A stretch of 64,000 nucleotides of DNA from Streptomyces sp. NBC_00178 (GTDB lineage Bacteria; Actinomycetota; Actinomycetes; Streptomycetales; Streptomycetaceae): contig NZ_CP108143.1 in NCBI RefSeq assembly GCF_036206005.1, positions 1,426,001 through 1,490,000 of the forward strand, in the 5' to 3' direction. The position numbers were made by a program, and so were the translations under genes. The notes under the pieces were generated by a model, which searched no databases, was not told the DNA's origin, and saw only the letters and a list, made by a program, of their open reading frames with translations. Below, in pieces: positions 24,506 to 33,742 of the stretch (position 1 is the first letter of the stretch; every line of letters starts with the position of its first letter).

Positions 24506-25396
24506 TCACGCGGTGAGGACCCTGACCGCGCGGGGCACGCAGGTGGCGGTCATCGGCAGCGCGCCCAGCGGCTCACCGTCCGCGTAGGCCGTGACGCCGG
24601 CGGCGGCCAGCTCGATCGAGGAGACCCGGTGCACGGTGACCACCGGGTGCCCCAGGTGTGTCCCCCGGTACACCTTCGGGAAGACCTTGAGCAGGGTGGT
24701 GCGGCTGCAGTCACCGACCACGGTCACGTCGAAGAGCCCGTCGTCCATGACCGCGTCGGCGCAGATCCGCATGCCGCCGCCGTAGGTGGTCCCGTTGCCC
24801 ACCGCGATCAGGGTCGCCTCGATCTCGGTCACCGGACCGCCGTCCAGCCTGATCCGGTAGGGGATGGGGCGGAAGGCCGCCAGCTCGGCGAGGATAGCCA
24901 GGTCGTACTTGAAGCGCCCGCCGGCCCAGCGCATCCGGTTGCCCCGGTCGTTCACCCGGGAGTCGAAGCCGGAGGCCAGGACGGTGCCGAACCAGCGCTC
25001 CCCGACCCGGCCGAGGTCGGCCTCGCGCACCGACCCCGCCTTGAGCGCGTCGGCGGCCAGGCGTCCGGCCGCGGCCGGGTCCCTGACCGGAAGCCCCAGG
25101 GCGCGGGCGAAGTCGTTGCCGGTGCCGACGGCCACGACGCCCAGCGGTGTCGTGGTGCCGGCGACGGCCTGCAGGGCGAGGGACATCATCCCGTCCCCGC
25201 CCACGGCTATCAGGGCACCGGTGCCGCCCGCCACGGCCTCACGTGCGCGGCGCAGGGCGTCGTCCGCGTCCTCGCCGAGCACGGTGCGGACGGAGAATCC
25301 GGCGTCCCGCAACGCGGAAGCGGCCGGCTGCGCGGCACGCGCGCCCCGGCCGCTGCCCGCGGTGGGATTGACGAAGAGGGTGATCTCGCTGGTCAC
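24506..25396 (-). CDS. Diacylglycerol/lipid kinase family protein (YegS/BmrU type)
   Basis: 296 residues. The DAGK catalytic fold begins with T-L-F-V-N-P-T-A-G-S-G-R-G. The phosphate-binding loop A-V-G-G-D-G-M-M and the G-T-G-N-D-F-A-R-A-L-G motif are both present. Members phosphorylate diacylglycerol, sphingoid or other lipids with ATP; the lipid acceptor cannot be read from sequence. It lies between tatC (18 bp gap) and helY, probably in the same transcript. Confidence 0.9.
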   Translation of the reverse strand: MTSEITLFVNPTAGSGRGARAAQPAASALRDAGFSVRTVLGEDADDALRRAREAVAGGTGALIAVGGDGMMSLALQAVAGTTTPLGVVAVGTGNDFARALGLPVRDPAAAGRLAADALKAGSVREADLGRVGERWFGTVLASGFDSRVNDRGNRMRWAGGRFKYDLAILAELAAFRPIPYRIRLDGGPVTEIEATLIAVGNGTTYGGGMRICADAVMDDGLFDVTVVGDCSRTTLLKVFPKVYRGTHLGHPVVTVHRVSSIELAAAGVTAYADGEPLGALPMTATCVPRAVRVLTA

Positions 25397-25414
25397 GTGC
25401 GGGACCCTACAAGG

Positions 25415-26380
25415 TCAGGTGATGTCGTCGTAACCGTTGAGCCGGTGGGACCGTCCGCCGTCCGAGTCGCCGCTCGCCTGCTCGGGCAGTGCGGCACGCG
25501 GGCCGGACACGCCTTCGACGGCACCGACGGGCTCCGGGGTGAGGTCGAGCCTCGACGCCTCGTCGTCGTCGAGCTCGGCGTCGGGGTTGGCCCGCCGCTT
25601 CCGCTTGTCGTTGAGCAGCGAGATGCCGACCGCGATGAAGTAGAGCACCGCGAGCGGGCCCGCGAGCAGCAGCATCGAGATGGGCTCGCCGCCCGGCGTG
25701 GCGATGGCCGCGAACGCGGTCAGTCCGACGATCATCCCGCGCCACCAGCGCAGCATGCGGACGCCCGACAGGACTCCGGTCATGTTGAGGAGGATCAGCA
25801 GCAGCGGCAGCTCGAAGGCGAGCCCGAAGACGATCACCATGCGGGTGATCAGGTCGAGGAAGTCGTCGAGGGGCAGCAGGTTCTTCACGTTGTCCGGCGT
25901 GAAGCCGAGCATGATCTGCGCGGTCTGCGGCAGGATCGCGTACGCCAGGTAGGCGCCGGCCAGGAAGAGCGGGACCCCGGCGGCGACGAACGCCATCGAG
26001 TAGCGCTTCTCCTGCTTGTGGAGGCCGGGGGCGACGAACGCCCACAGCTGGTAGAGCCAGACGGGCGTGGCCACCAGCACGCCCGCCATCAGGGACACCT
26101 TCAGCGCGATGGTGAACGGGGACAGCAGACCATTGGTCGTCATCTCCGCGCACGGCCGGCCGTTGACCATGGTCAGGGCGCCGTTCCTGCAGCCGACCGA
26201 GTCAAGGATCGGCTTCATCAGGAACTCGAAGATCTCCTTCTGGAAGAACGCCGCGACGATCACGGCGATCACGATCGCCAGGACCGACTTCAGCAGCCGG
26301 TTGCGCAGCTCACGCAGGTGATCGAGGAGGGGCATCCGCCCCTCGTCGTCCTTCTCCTGCTTGCGGGCAGACTTGAGCAA
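25415..26380 (-). CDS. tatC: Twin-arginine translocase subunit TatC
   Basis: 321 residues, longer than E. coli TatC because of a hydrophilic C-terminal tail of about 65 residues common in actinobacteria. The N-terminal cytoplasmic signature MPLLDHLRELRNRL (signal-peptide recognition) is followed by six membrane helices and the FGLAFELPLLL segment. It recruits folded proteins with RR signals to TatA. It follows tatA on the same strand, and the spacing suggests co-transcription. Confidence 0.96.
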   Translation of the reverse strand: MLKSARKQEKDDEGRMPLLDHLRELRNRLLKSVLAIVIAVIVAAFFQKEIFEFLMKPILDSVGCRNGALTMVNGRPCAEMTTNGLLSPFTIALKVSLMAGVLVATPVWLYQLWAFVAPGLHKQEKRYSMAFVAAGVPLFLAGAYLAYAILPQTAQIMLGFTPDNVKNLLPLDDFLDLITRMVIVFGLAFELPLLLILLNMTGVLSGVRMLRWWRGMIVGLTAFAAIATPGGEPISMLLLAGPLAVLYFIAVGISLLNDKRKRRANPDAELDDDEASRLDLTPEPVGAVEGVSGPRAALPEQASGDSDGGRSHRLNGYDDIT

Positions 26381-26429
26381 CCCACTTCCCTCGTCTCGTG
26401 CGGCAGCTGCCGGTCGTGCGGATCAGCTG

Positions 26430-26720
26430 TCAGCTCTGGGTGGTGGGCTTGGCCTCGCCGACGGGACGGGAGCTGGACACGTCTCCCGGGGCGGCCTGGA
26501 TCGTCCGGGCGGTGGCGGCGGGCGGGGTGGTGTCGGCGACGGTCTCCGTGGTGGGCGCCGCGGGCTCGTCGTCCTTCTTCATGGCCTTGGCCTCGCTCTT
26601 GAGGATGCGGGCCGACTTGCCGAGCGAACGCGCCATGTCAGGAAGCTTCTTGGCACCGAAGAGCAACAGGATGACAGCGATGATCAGAACGATCTCGAGG
26701 GGCTTCAGATTGCCGATCAT
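26430..26720 (-). CDS. tatA: Twin-arginine translocase subunit TatA
   Basis: 96 residues. One N-terminal membrane helix (about 8-23, [20 protein letters not shown]) is followed by the amphipathic helix [20 protein letters not shown] and an unstructured Thr/Ala/Pro-rich tail. F-G-x-K-K-L-P at the hinge is diagnostic. The ATG at 26720 gives the short extracytoplasmic N-terminus; earlier in-frame starts would put charged residues ahead of the helix. The protein forms the translocation pore with TatC. Confidence 0.95.
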   Translation of the reverse strand: MIGNLKPLEIVLIIAVILLLFGAKKLPDMARSLGKSARILKSEAKAMKKDDEPAAPTTETVADTTPPAATARTIQAAPGDVSSSRPVGEAKPTTQS

Positions 26721-26935
26721 GTGCGACTTCCTTCTCAACTGAGGCGTCTGGAGGGTGGGCTCGCTACCCGTTCGCCTGGACATACGTCCGACTTGCACGC
26801 TGGGAGCGATCGTAACCCGCAGGGGTAAACGCGAGGCAATGCCCGTGCGTACTCCCGATTGCGGCCCACACCTCCCTGCCTGGGCCGCTCATGCAGCGTA
26901 CCCCCCGAACCGGTGAATCTGGAGGCCGCGACCGG

Positions 26936-27133
26936 TCAACGCAGGGCTTCGCCCGTGTCGGCCAGGCTCGTGGCCGCTCGTTCGAGATCCTCCGCCGCTC
27001 GGTTGATCCGCCGGGTGGTCGCACTCACCTGCTTCGCGAGCCGCTGTGCCTCGACGAAGACCTTGACGGCCAGCACGCCGAGAACGGCCAGGCCGAGGAA
27101 TCCCAGAGCGATGGCGAGCATGGGCCAGAACAT
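26936..27133 (-). CDS. Small single-span membrane protein
   Basis: 65 residues. One hydrophobic segment (about 4-26) is followed by a basic/amphipathic helix (V-E-A-Q-R-L-A-K-Q-V, then a heptad-like run) that could form a coiled coil. The helical pattern resembles the start of DUF948-type proteins. It lies between a zinc-ribbon protein and tatA on the same strand. Function unknown; reality is supported by strand, codon usage and position. Confidence 0.6.
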   Translation of the reverse strand: MFWPMLAIALGFLGLAVLGVLAVKVFVEAQRLAKQVSATTRRINRAAEDLERAATSLADTGEALR

Positions 27134-27181
27134 GGACGGAGCCTCGATGTGTTCGTGTGCCGCGGAGCGGCCGATGGGGGG

Positions 27182-27457
27182 TTACCGCAATGCGGTGTGG
27201 AGGCGCAGCGTCCGCACTCCGCCGCCGCTGAGAAGCTCGATGATGCGCTCCCCGGCCGGCTTGCGGACCGCGGAGCCGCACTCGGGGCAGGTGAAGGAGT
27301 AGAAGGTCGTACGGCGGCTGGCCCCTATCGCCAGCCGCAGGGCACCCGCCGAGAGTTCGAAGCGTTCACGGCAGTCCGGGCAGGCGGCCCGGAAGCGCAC
27401 GGACGCGGACAGCGCGGCCGTGGCCGGCCCGGTCCGCGTACCGGATATCGCGGTCAT
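27182..27457 (-). CDS. Small zinc-ribbon protein
   Basis: 91 residues with two knuckles, C-P-D-C (about 30-33) and C-P-E-C (about 61-64), forming a four-cysteine zinc ribbon, plus basic flanks. Possibly nucleic-acid binding. It is 37 bp after pafC on the same strand and so probably in the pafBC transcript. The ATG at 27457 is the first that excludes sequence overlapping pafC. No family assignment is possible by eye. Confidence 0.7.
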   Translation of the reverse strand: MTAISGTRTGPATAALSASVRFRAACPDCRERFELSAGALRLAIGASRRTTFYSFTCPECGSAVRKPAGERIIELLSGGGVRTLRLHTALR

Positions 27458-27494
27458 ACGACCTCTGTCTCCTCGATGCACCGGTGCCCTCCGC

Positions 27495-28451
27495 TCAGAT
27501 CGCGTCGTCGTAGCCGGCCAGTGCCTCACGCGCCGCGAGGCGCGCGCTCTCGGCCAGGTCGGCGGGGGCGGTGATGCGCCCTTCCCCGCCGAGCCGGAGG
27601 GCCAGTCTGCGCAGCGAGGCCGGGTCGGGGGTGCGCAGCGTGATCCGCAGCCCGCCGTCGGGCAGTTCCTCCGCGCTGTCGTGCGGGTAGTACTCGGCGA
27701 CCCACCGGCCACCGGGCCCGACCTCGACGACGACCTCGGGGTCCTCGGCGGCCGGCTGGACGAGGCCTTCGGAGAGGTCGCGCAGCTCCAGCTCCGGCGG
27801 GGCGGAGGGGGCGTCCAGCAGCCGGATCTCCGCGACCCGGTCGAGGCGGAAGGTGCGGCGCGCCTCGGTCAGCCGGCACCAGCCCTCCATGTAGGTGTGG
27901 CCGACGGCGAAGAGGCGGATCGGGTCCACCTCGCGCTCGGTCAGCTCGTCGCGGGCCGGTGAGTAGTAGCGCAGCCAGAGCCGGCGCCGCTCGGAGATCG
28001 CCCGGTCCACGTCGGCGAAGACGCCGCCCTCGGACTCGAAGGTCACCGAGAGCCGTGAGCTGGCGGCGCCCACCTCGCCGGCCGCGGTCTCCAGCTTCGC
28101 GGTCGCGCGCACGAGCGCGGCGCGGTCGCTCTCGCGCAGGCCGGGGAGGGTGGCCACGGCACGGGCGGCGACGAGCAGCGCGGTGGCCTCGTCGGCGGCG
28201 AGCCTCAGCGGTTCGGCCACGTCGTCCGGGTTGTGCCACCAGATCCGGTCGCCGTCGGTGTCGATGTCGAGCAGATCCCCGCCGCGGAAGCTGGTCCCGC
28301 ACATGGGGAGCACGTCGAGGTCGGAGATCAGCTCGTCCTCGGTGATGCCGAAGGCCCGGGCCACGTCCTGGACGTGGGCGCCGGGTCGCTCCCGCAGATA
28401 GGTGACCAGGGAGAGCATCCGCCGGGTCTGGTCGATCGCGTTGGTCGCCAT
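27495..28451 (-). CDS. pafC: WYL-domain transcriptional regulator PafC
   Basis: 318 residues. An N-terminal winged helix (about 8-65, with M-L-S-L-V-T-Y-L-R-E-R-P-G-A-H-V) is followed by the WYL sensor domain (about 140-210, R-R-L-W-L-R-Y-Y-S-P) and a WCX C-terminal extension. In mycobacteria PafB and PafC form a heterodimer that activates the LexA-independent DNA-damage response; WYL domains of this group sense single-stranded DNA. It follows pafB by 12 bp. Confidence 0.93.
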   Translation of the reverse strand: MATNAIDQTRRMLSLVTYLRERPGAHVQDVARAFGITEDELISDLDVLPMCGTSFRGGDLLDIDTDGDRIWWHNPDDVAEPLRLAADEATALLVAARAVATLPGLRESDRAALVRATAKLETAAGEVGAASSRLSVTFESEGGVFADVDRAISERRRLWLRYYSPARDELTEREVDPIRLFAVGHTYMEGWCRLTEARRTFRLDRVAEIRLLDAPSAPPELELRDLSEGLVQPAAEDPEVVVEVGPGGRWVAEYYPHDSAEELPDGGLRITLRTPDPASLRRLALRLGGEGRITAPADLAESARLAAREALAGYDDAI

Positions 28452-28463
28452 GTGTGGGGCCCT

Positions 28464-29417
28464 TCAGTCCTTGGCCACGGCGCGCAGCCGGTCCATCACG
28501 TCGGCCCGCAGGTCGGCGGGCTCGGCGACGACCACGTCGGGGCCGAACTCGACGAGCCAGGCGTCCAGGCCGTGCCCGTACGGGATCTCCAACTCGTCCC
28601 AGCCGTCACCGAGTCCACGCACCGATATGGCGCGGGAGCGCAGCGGGTATCCGGCACCGGTACGCAGCCGGATGCGGGCGGTCCTGGTGGCGGTCTCGCC
28701 GGCCCAGCTCTCGACGGTCTCCCGTACGGTCACGGCGTCGGGGACCGGGGCGGTGAACGCACCGGCGCGGGAGCGGACGCGGCCCGCGATGCGGGACAGC
28801 CGGAAGACGCGCTCGGCCCCCCTGTCCCGGTCCCAGCCCGCCAGGTACCAGTGGCCGCGCCAGCACTCCAGCGTCCAGGGCTCGACCTGGCGCTGCTCGG
28901 GGCGGGCGGCGTTCCCCTTGCGGTAGTCGAAGGTCACCGGGCGGCGGTCGCGGCAGGCGAGCATCAGCGGCTCGAAGGCGGCCTCGTGGACCGGGATGCG
29001 GGGTTCCAGGGCACTGTGCGGCTCGTAGTCGTCCTCGGCCTCCGGCATCCCGGCCGCGCGCAGCTTCTGCAGGGCGCCGCTGGCCGCCCCGGCGAGGCGG
29101 GCCTGCTGCCAGACCTTGGCGGCGAGTCCGAGGGCGGCGGCCTCCTCGGCGTCCAGGGTGATCGGGGGGAGCCGGTTGCTGTCACGGCGGGCGAGGTAGC
29201 CGGTGTCGCCGTCCAGGTTCTCCACGGTCTCGATGACCAGGCCGAGTTCGCGCAGATCGTCCTTGTCGCGCTCGAACATCCGGTTGAAGGAGTCGTCGGA
29301 GCCCGCCTCCAGGTAGGCCTCGATCGATCCGCGGAGCTCACGCTTGCTGAGCGGGCGCCGGGTGCCCAGCAGACACAGTGCCAGGTTCATCAGCCGTTCG
29401 GCCTTGGCAATCGCCAT
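28464..29417 (-). CDS. pafB: WYL-domain transcriptional regulator PafB
   Basis: 317 residues from the ATG at 29417, preceded by AGAAAGGG. The N-terminal helix-turn-helix begins AKAERLMNLALCLL. The WYL domain is at about 145-220 (RPVTFDYRKG, WYLAGWDRDRG). It is paired with pafC to form the PafBC mitomycin/quinolone-response activator known in mycobacteria. In actinobacteria pafB-pafC lie near tatA-tatC and the proteasome genes, as here. Despite the name, a direct role in pupylation is not established. Confidence 0.93.
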   Translation of the reverse strand: MAIAKAERLMNLALCLLGTRRPLSKRELRGSIEAYLEAGSDDSFNRMFERDKDDLRELGLVIETVENLDGDTGYLARRDSNRLPPITLDAEEAAALGLAAKVWQQARLAGAASGALQKLRAAGMPEAEDDYEPHSALEPRIPVHEAAFEPLMLACRDRRPVTFDYRKGNAARPEQRQVEPWTLECWRGHWYLAGWDRDRGAERVFRLSRIAGRVRSRAGAFTAPVPDAVTVRETVESWAGETATRTARIRLRTGAGYPLRSRAISVRGLGDGWDELEIPYGHGLDAWLVEFGPDVVVAEPADLRADVMDRLRAVAKD

Positions 29418-29484
29418 CGACGCCCTTTCTCGACGTGCTCTCCGACCGTCGACCGTACCGCTCCGGGGTGTCCGGGCCAAAGCG

Positions 29485-29512
29485 AGGGCCCGCGCCTTGC
29501 GGCGCGGGCCCT
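29485..29512. terminator. Hairpin terminator downstream of the FKBP gene
   Basis: A perfect 12-bp stem (29485-29496 / 29501-29512) with a TTGC loop, 18 bp after the minus-strand FKBP stop and ahead of pafB. It separates the FKBP pair from the pafBC transcript. Confidence 0.8.
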
Positions 29513-29530
29513 GGCTCCTGTACCGGGGGA

Positions 29531-29902
29531 TCAGACCGCGACGAGGTCGCAGACGAAGATCAGCGTCTCACCCGGGGCGATGGCGCTGCCGGCGCCGCGG
29601 TCACCGTAGGCGAGGTGCGCGGGGATGGTCAGCTGGCGGCGGCCGCCGACCTTCATGCCCTGGACGCCCTGGTCCCAGCCCGCGATGACCTGGCCGGCAC
29701 CGAGCTGGAACTTGAGCGGCGTGCCGCGGTTCCAGGAGGCGTCGAACTCCTCGCCGGTGGAGAAGGCCACGCCGACGTAGTGCACGGAGACGTTGTGGCC
29801 CTTCTCGGCCACCGGTCCGTCGCCTTCCCAGATGTCCTTGATCTCCAGGTCCGCCGGCGGCTCGCCACCCGGGAAGTCGACCTCGGGCTTCTCGATGCTC
29901 AC
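29531..29902 (-). CDS. FKBP-type peptidyl-prolyl cis-trans isomerase (cytoplasmic)
   Basis: 123 residues from the GTG at 29902, with AGGAGC upstream. A single FKBP domain: V-S-V-H-Y-V-G, F-D-A-S-W, G-A-G-Q-V-I-A-G-W-D-Q-G, A-Y-G-D-R-G-A-G, and the C-terminal L-I-F-V-C-D-L strand line the canonical active site. No signal peptide, so cytoplasmic. It catalyses proline isomerisation during folding. It is followed by a terminator and preceded (43 bp) by the lipoprotein paralogue. Confidence 0.95.
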   Translation of the reverse strand: MSIEKPEVDFPGGEPPADLEIKDIWEGDGPVAEKGHNVSVHYVGVAFSTGEEFDASWNRGTPLKFQLGAGQVIAGWDQGVQGMKVGGRRQLTIPAHLAYGDRGAGSAIAPGETLIFVCDLVAV

Positions 29903-29945
29903 TGAACTGCTCCTCTTACTGATGAACTGGTCAACCGGGACAGTC

Positions 29946-30881
29946 TTACATCTTTGCCAGGAGGTCCACGGCGAAGACGAGCGTGGACTTGGCGGGCACG
30001 GCCTGCTGTGCCTTGTCACCGAAACCCTGGTCCGGCGGGATGACCAGCAGGACACGGCTGCCGATCTTCTTGCCGACCAGACCGTCCTTCAGACCCTTGA
30101 GGGTGACCTGCGCCAGCGGGAACGTCTGGGTCTTGCCCGCCTCGTAGGTGTTGTCGAAGGGCTTGCTGCCCTTCCAGAGCAGACCGACGTAGTTCACGAC
30201 GACGCTGTCGGTGTCCTTGATGACGTCGCCGTCGGACTCGAGGATGTAGTTCGAGACCAGCTTCTTGGGCGGGTCGCTCTTGGGGATCGTGACCGTCGGG
30301 GCCTTGCCGTCGGTCTTGGTGCCGACCTTGGGCAGGTCGATGTTGTCCTGGGCGACCGGGGTGCCCTTGGCGGAGGCGGGGATCTGCGTCGCCTTCACGA
30401 TGTCCACGACGAAGACGAGGGTCGCGTTGGGCTTGATGTCGCCCTGCCCCTGGGCCCCGTAACCGAGGTCCGGCGGGATGACCAGCTCGACACGGCTGCC
30501 GACCTTCTGGCCGACGAGACCCTTGTCCCAGCCCTGGATGACCATGCCCGCGCCGAGCGTCAGGTCGAAGGGCTGCTTGCGGTCGAAGCTGTTGTCGAAC
30601 GGCTTGGTGGAGTCCCAGGCCTGTCCGAGGTAGTTGACCTGGATCGCGTCGCCGTTCTTGAGCTTCGCGCCGTCACCCTCACTGATGACGTCGGTCTTCA
30701 GTTCCTTGGGGGGATCGCCCTCACCCTTCGCCAGAGTGGGCTTCTCGCCGAACTTGGCTCCCGCCGTGATCGCGGGAACACCCTTCTCGGTCGAGGCGGA
30801 GTCGGAGGCCTTGTCGTCGCCGCATGCCGCCGCGGACAGCAGCAGAAGGGGGACGACGAGAAGGCCGGCAAGTCGGCGCAC
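29946..30881 (-). CDS. Tandem-FKBP lipoprotein (peptidyl-prolyl isomerase)
   Basis: 311 residues. A lipoprotein signal with L-S-A-A-A-C places the lipidated cysteine at 20. Two FKBP domains follow: about 60-165 (V-N-Y-L-G, F-D-N-S-F, Q-G-W-D-K-G, GYGAQG) and about 205-310 (V-N-Y-V-G, F-D-N-T-Y, K-G-L-K-D-G, GFGDKA). The second lacks the conserved G-W pair (reads K-G-L), so it may be less active or serve as a chaperone or binding domain. GTG start at 30881 behind GAGGAA. The protein is presumably an extracytoplasmic folding factor on the membrane. Confidence 0.92.
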   Translation of the reverse strand: MRRLAGLLVVPLLLLSAAACGDDKASDSASTEKGVPAITAGAKFGEKPTLAKGEGDPPKELKTDVISEGDGAKLKNGDAIQVNYLGQAWDSTKPFDNSFDRKQPFDLTLGAGMVIQGWDKGLVGQKVGSRVELVIPPDLGYGAQGQGDIKPNATLVFVVDIVKATQIPASAKGTPVAQDNIDLPKVGTKTDGKAPTVTIPKSDPPKKLVSNYILESDGDVIKDTDSVVVNYVGLLWKGSKPFDNTYEAGKTQTFPLAQVTLKGLKDGLVGKKIGSRVLLVIPPDQGFGDKAQQAVPAKSTLVFAVDLLAKM

Positions 30882-30930
30882 TGGTTCCTCAGATCTCAGA
30901 CGGCACGTGAGTGGTCCCCGACACTCTAAG

Positions 30931-30989
30931 GGCTGTCCCGCAATCCCCGGCGGGCGCGCGACGACACCTGCCGGGGATTGCGGAACGGC
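30931..30989. terminator. Long inverted repeat between pafA and the FKBP lipoprotein gene
   Basis: A 14-bp perfect stem (30938-30951 / 30970-30983) with an 18-nt loop, extended outward by several further pairs with one G-T mismatch. It is downstream of pafA (minus strand, stop at 31070) and is a likely terminator. Confidence 0.7.
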
Positions 30990-31005
30990 CCCCGGGCCGC
31001 GCGAG

Positions 31006-31034
31006 GGGCCCCGCACGAGGAACGTACGGGGCCC
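31006..31034. terminator. Second hairpin downstream of pafA
   Basis: An 8-bp perfect stem (31006-31013 / 31027-31034) with a 13-nt loop, 36 bp past the pafA stop. It acts in tandem with the larger hairpin at 30931-30989. Confidence 0.55.
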
Positions 31035-31069
31035 GATCACCTACGCGGGGCGGGAGTTCTCCGTCCCGG

Positions 31070-32431
31070 TCACATGCCCGCAATCAGCTTTTCCACCCTC
31101 TCGTCGACCGAGCGGAACGGGTCCTTGCACAGCACGGTGCGCTGCGCCTGGTCGTTGAGCTTGAGGTGGACCCAGTCGACGGTGAAATCCCGGCGCTGTT
31201 CCTGGGCCCGCCGGATGAAGTCACCGCGCAGGCGCGCCCTGGTGGTCTGCGGGGGCACCGACTTGCCCTCGAAGATCTTCATGTCGTTGCAGATGCGGGC
31301 GGCCTGCCCCTTTCGCTCCAGGAGGTAGTAGAGCCCGCGGCGGCGGTGGATGTCGTGGTAGGCGAGGTCTATCTGAGCGACCCTCGGATTCGACATCGTC
31401 ATGTTGTGCTTCGCCCGGTAGCGCTCGATGAGCTTGTACTTCATGACCCAGTCGATCTCGGTGCCGATCCGGTCGAGGTCCTCGGCCTCGATGGCGTCCA
31501 GCGTGCGGCCCCACAGCTCGAGGACCTGGTCGACGTTGCCGGTGCGGATGCCGCGGCGCTCGACGAAGTCGACGGCCTTCTCATAGTACTCGCGCTGGAC
31601 CTCGATGGCCGACGCCTCCCGGCCACTGGCCAGGCGCACCTTGCGCTGTCCCGTGATGTCGTGGCTGACCTCCCGGATCGCCCGGATCGGGTTCTCCAGG
31701 GTCAGGTCACGCATCACCGTGCCCGCCTCGATCATGCGGAGCACGAGGTCGGTGGCGCCGACCTTGAGGAGCATGGTCGTCTCGGACATGTTGGAGTCGC
31801 CGACGATGACGTGGAGGCGGCGGTACCGCTCCGCGTCGGCGTGCGGTTCGTCGCGGGTGTTGATGATCGGACGGGAGCGGGTCGTCGCTGAGCTGACGCC
31901 CTCCCAGATGTGCTCCGCCCGCTGGCTCACGCAGTACACGGCGCCGCGCGGCGTCTGCAGCACCTTGCCCGCACCGCAGATCAGCTGCCGGGTGACGAGG
32001 AACGGAATGAGGATGTCCGCGAGCCGGGAGAATTCCCCGTGCCGGGCGACGAGGTAGTTCTCGTGGCACCCGTAGGAGTTTCCAGCCGAGTCGGTGTTGT
32101 TCTTGAAGAGATAGACGTCGCCCGCGATTCCCTCCTCGTGCAGGCGGCGTTCGGCGTCGACGAGCAGGCCTTCGAGAATGCGTTCGCCTGCCTTGTCGTG
32201 CGTGACGAGTTCCGTCACGTTGTCGCATTCGGGTGTTGCGTATTCCGGATGCGATCCCACGTCGAGGTACAGGCGGGCGCCGTTCCGCAGGAAGACATTG
32301 CTGCTGCGGCCCCATGACACGACACGGCGGAAGAGGTAGCGCGCCACTTCGTCAGGTGACAGTCGGCGCTGTCCCCTGAACGTGCACGTGACGCCGTACT
32401 CGTTCTCCAGCCCGAAAATGCGGCGGTCCAT
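31070..32431 (-). CDS. pafA: Pup--protein ligase PafA
   Basis: 453 residues, the usual length. The N-terminus I-F-G-L-E-N-E-Y-G carries the catalytic/metal-binding acidic residues of the glutamine-synthetase-like fold. [30 protein letters not shown] and [15 protein letters not shown] are further landmarks that separate PafA from Dop. The enzyme uses ATP to link the C-terminal glutamate of Pup to substrate lysines. The gene begins 9 bp after an MFS gene on the same strand, far from prcBA. No good ribosome-binding site precedes the ATG, and TAATGT lies 6 nt upstream, so a leaderless promoter of its own is possible. Confidence 0.95.
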   Translation of the reverse strand: MDRRIFGLENEYGVTCTFRGQRRLSPDEVARYLFRRVVSWGRSSNVFLRNGARLYLDVGSHPEYATPECDNVTELVTHDKAGERILEGLLVDAERRLHEEGIAGDVYLFKNNTDSAGNSYGCHENYLVARHGEFSRLADILIPFLVTRQLICGAGKVLQTPRGAVYCVSQRAEHIWEGVSSATTRSRPIINTRDEPHADAERYRRLHVIVGDSNMSETTMLLKVGATDLVLRMIEAGTVMRDLTLENPIRAIREVSHDITGQRKVRLASGREASAIEVQREYYEKAVDFVERRGIRTGNVDQVLELWGRTLDAIEAEDLDRIGTEIDWVMKYKLIERYRAKHNMTMSNPRVAQIDLAYHDIHRRRGLYYLLERKGQAARICNDMKIFEGKSVPPQTTRARLRGDFIRRAQEQRRDFTVDWVHLKLNDQAQRTVLCKDPFRSVDERVEKLIAGM

Positions 32432-32440
32432 GACTGAACA

Positions 32441-33700
32441 TTACGCCTTATGGCCTGAGCTGAAACCGGGTTCGGCTGCACCGTTTCGATCATTTTCCGA
32501 ACCGGCCACGACAGCGGGCGTACGCCCGGGAGCTGCGAGGACCCTTCCGGTGGCCAGCAGGACCAGCAGCGCCGCCACTCCACCGGCCCCCGCGACGGCG
32601 AAACTCCACGCCGTGCCGCCGAGCTCGGCGGCCGGGCCGGCGACCGCCGTTCCGGCTGCGGCGCCCACCCCGAAGGTCGTCACGAGCCAGGAGAACGCCT
32701 CGGTCACCGTGCCCCGAGGCGCGTGACGGTCCACCACGATGAACGAGCAGGCGATCGCCGGGGCCAGGAAGACCCCCGCCAGCGCGGACAGGGCGGTCAT
32801 GGCGGCCACGCCGGGTGTGAGCGTCAACGGCAGGTAGCACAGGGCCAGGAGGGCGACGATGCCGCGCAGCCGCCGTTCGGGTGTCCCCGTCCACTGCCGC
32901 GCCCCGTACAGCACTCCGCCGATCAGCGCGCCGAGGCCGAGGGCGGCCATCAGCCAGCCGTACACGGACTCCCTGCCGTGGTCGTCGGCGTAGGAGACAC
33001 CGGCCACCGTGATCGAGCCGAGGGCGAGTCCGACGAAGAAGAACGCGCTCAGCAGGGCGAGCAGACCGGGAGAGCGCAGGGCGCCCAGCCAGTGCGCCTC
33101 GCGGGGTGCGGAACGCCAGGTCCTGGAGGGTTCGGAGAGCACCACGGACAGCGCGCCGAGGACCCCGATGGCGTTGATGACGAGCAGTGCGGCGGCCGGC
33201 GACCAGAGCGAGACCAGGACCGTGACCAGGAGCGGCCCCACGGTGAACATGACCTCCTGCGCCACGGCGTCCATGGCGTACGCCCGGTGCACCCGGTCCT
33301 CGCCGCCCAGCACCGTCGGCCACAGGGCGCGCAGACCGCCCTCCAGCGGCGGCGTGAAGACACCGGCCACGACCACCGCCGCGTACGCCACCGGGAGGGA
33401 CCCGAGACCGGCGAGGGCCAGCGCGGCCATGCCGAGGGCGGAGAGGAAGGCGGCGGGCAGCTGGACACGCGGCTGGCCGTGCAGGTCCACGGCCCGGCCC
33501 AGCAGCGGCTGCCCGACGGCGGTGGCGAGGCCGTACGCCGCGGCCAGGGCGCCCGCCAGCGTGTAGCTGCCGCCCTCCGCGCGGGTGAACAGCACGATCG
33601 CGATGTGGGCGGTGCCGTTCGGCAGCCTTCCCACCAGCGTTCCCGCCAGGAGCCGGGCGGCATGCCGCGCCCGGAGGATGTCCAGATATCCCGCGGCCAT
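32441..33700 (-). CDS. Major facilitator superfamily transporter
   Basis: 419 residues with about twelve membrane segments and an MFS loop 2-3 motif variant (GRAVDLHGQPRVQLPAA). It resembles the efflux branch of MFS with no sugar-specific signature. It is divergent from a LacI-family regulator across a 130-bp gap containing an inverted repeat, so its transcription is probably under that regulator. The stop codon is only 9 bp before the pafA ATG, which makes an MFS-pafA transcript plausible. Substrate unknown. Confidence 0.85.
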   Translation of the reverse strand: MAAGYLDILRARHAARLLAGTLVGRLPNGTAHIAIVLFTRAEGGSYTLAGALAAAYGLATAVGQPLLGRAVDLHGQPRVQLPAAFLSALGMAALALAGLGSLPVAYAAVVVAGVFTPPLEGGLRALWPTVLGGEDRVHRAYAMDAVAQEVMFTVGPLLVTVLVSLWSPAAALLVINAIGVLGALSVVLSEPSRTWRSAPREAHWLGALRSPGLLALLSAFFFVGLALGSITVAGVSYADDHGRESVYGWLMAALGLGALIGGVLYGARQWTGTPERRLRGIVALLALCYLPLTLTPGVAAMTALSALAGVFLAPAIACSFIVVDRHAPRGTVTEAFSWLVTTFGVGAAAGTAVAGPAAELGGTAWSFAVAGAGGVAALLVLLATGRVLAAPGRTPAVVAGSENDRNGAAEPGFSSGHKA

Positions 33701-33742
33701 GTCCGCCCCTCTCCCCCGCCGGGCTTCACACCCTCGGGGTTT

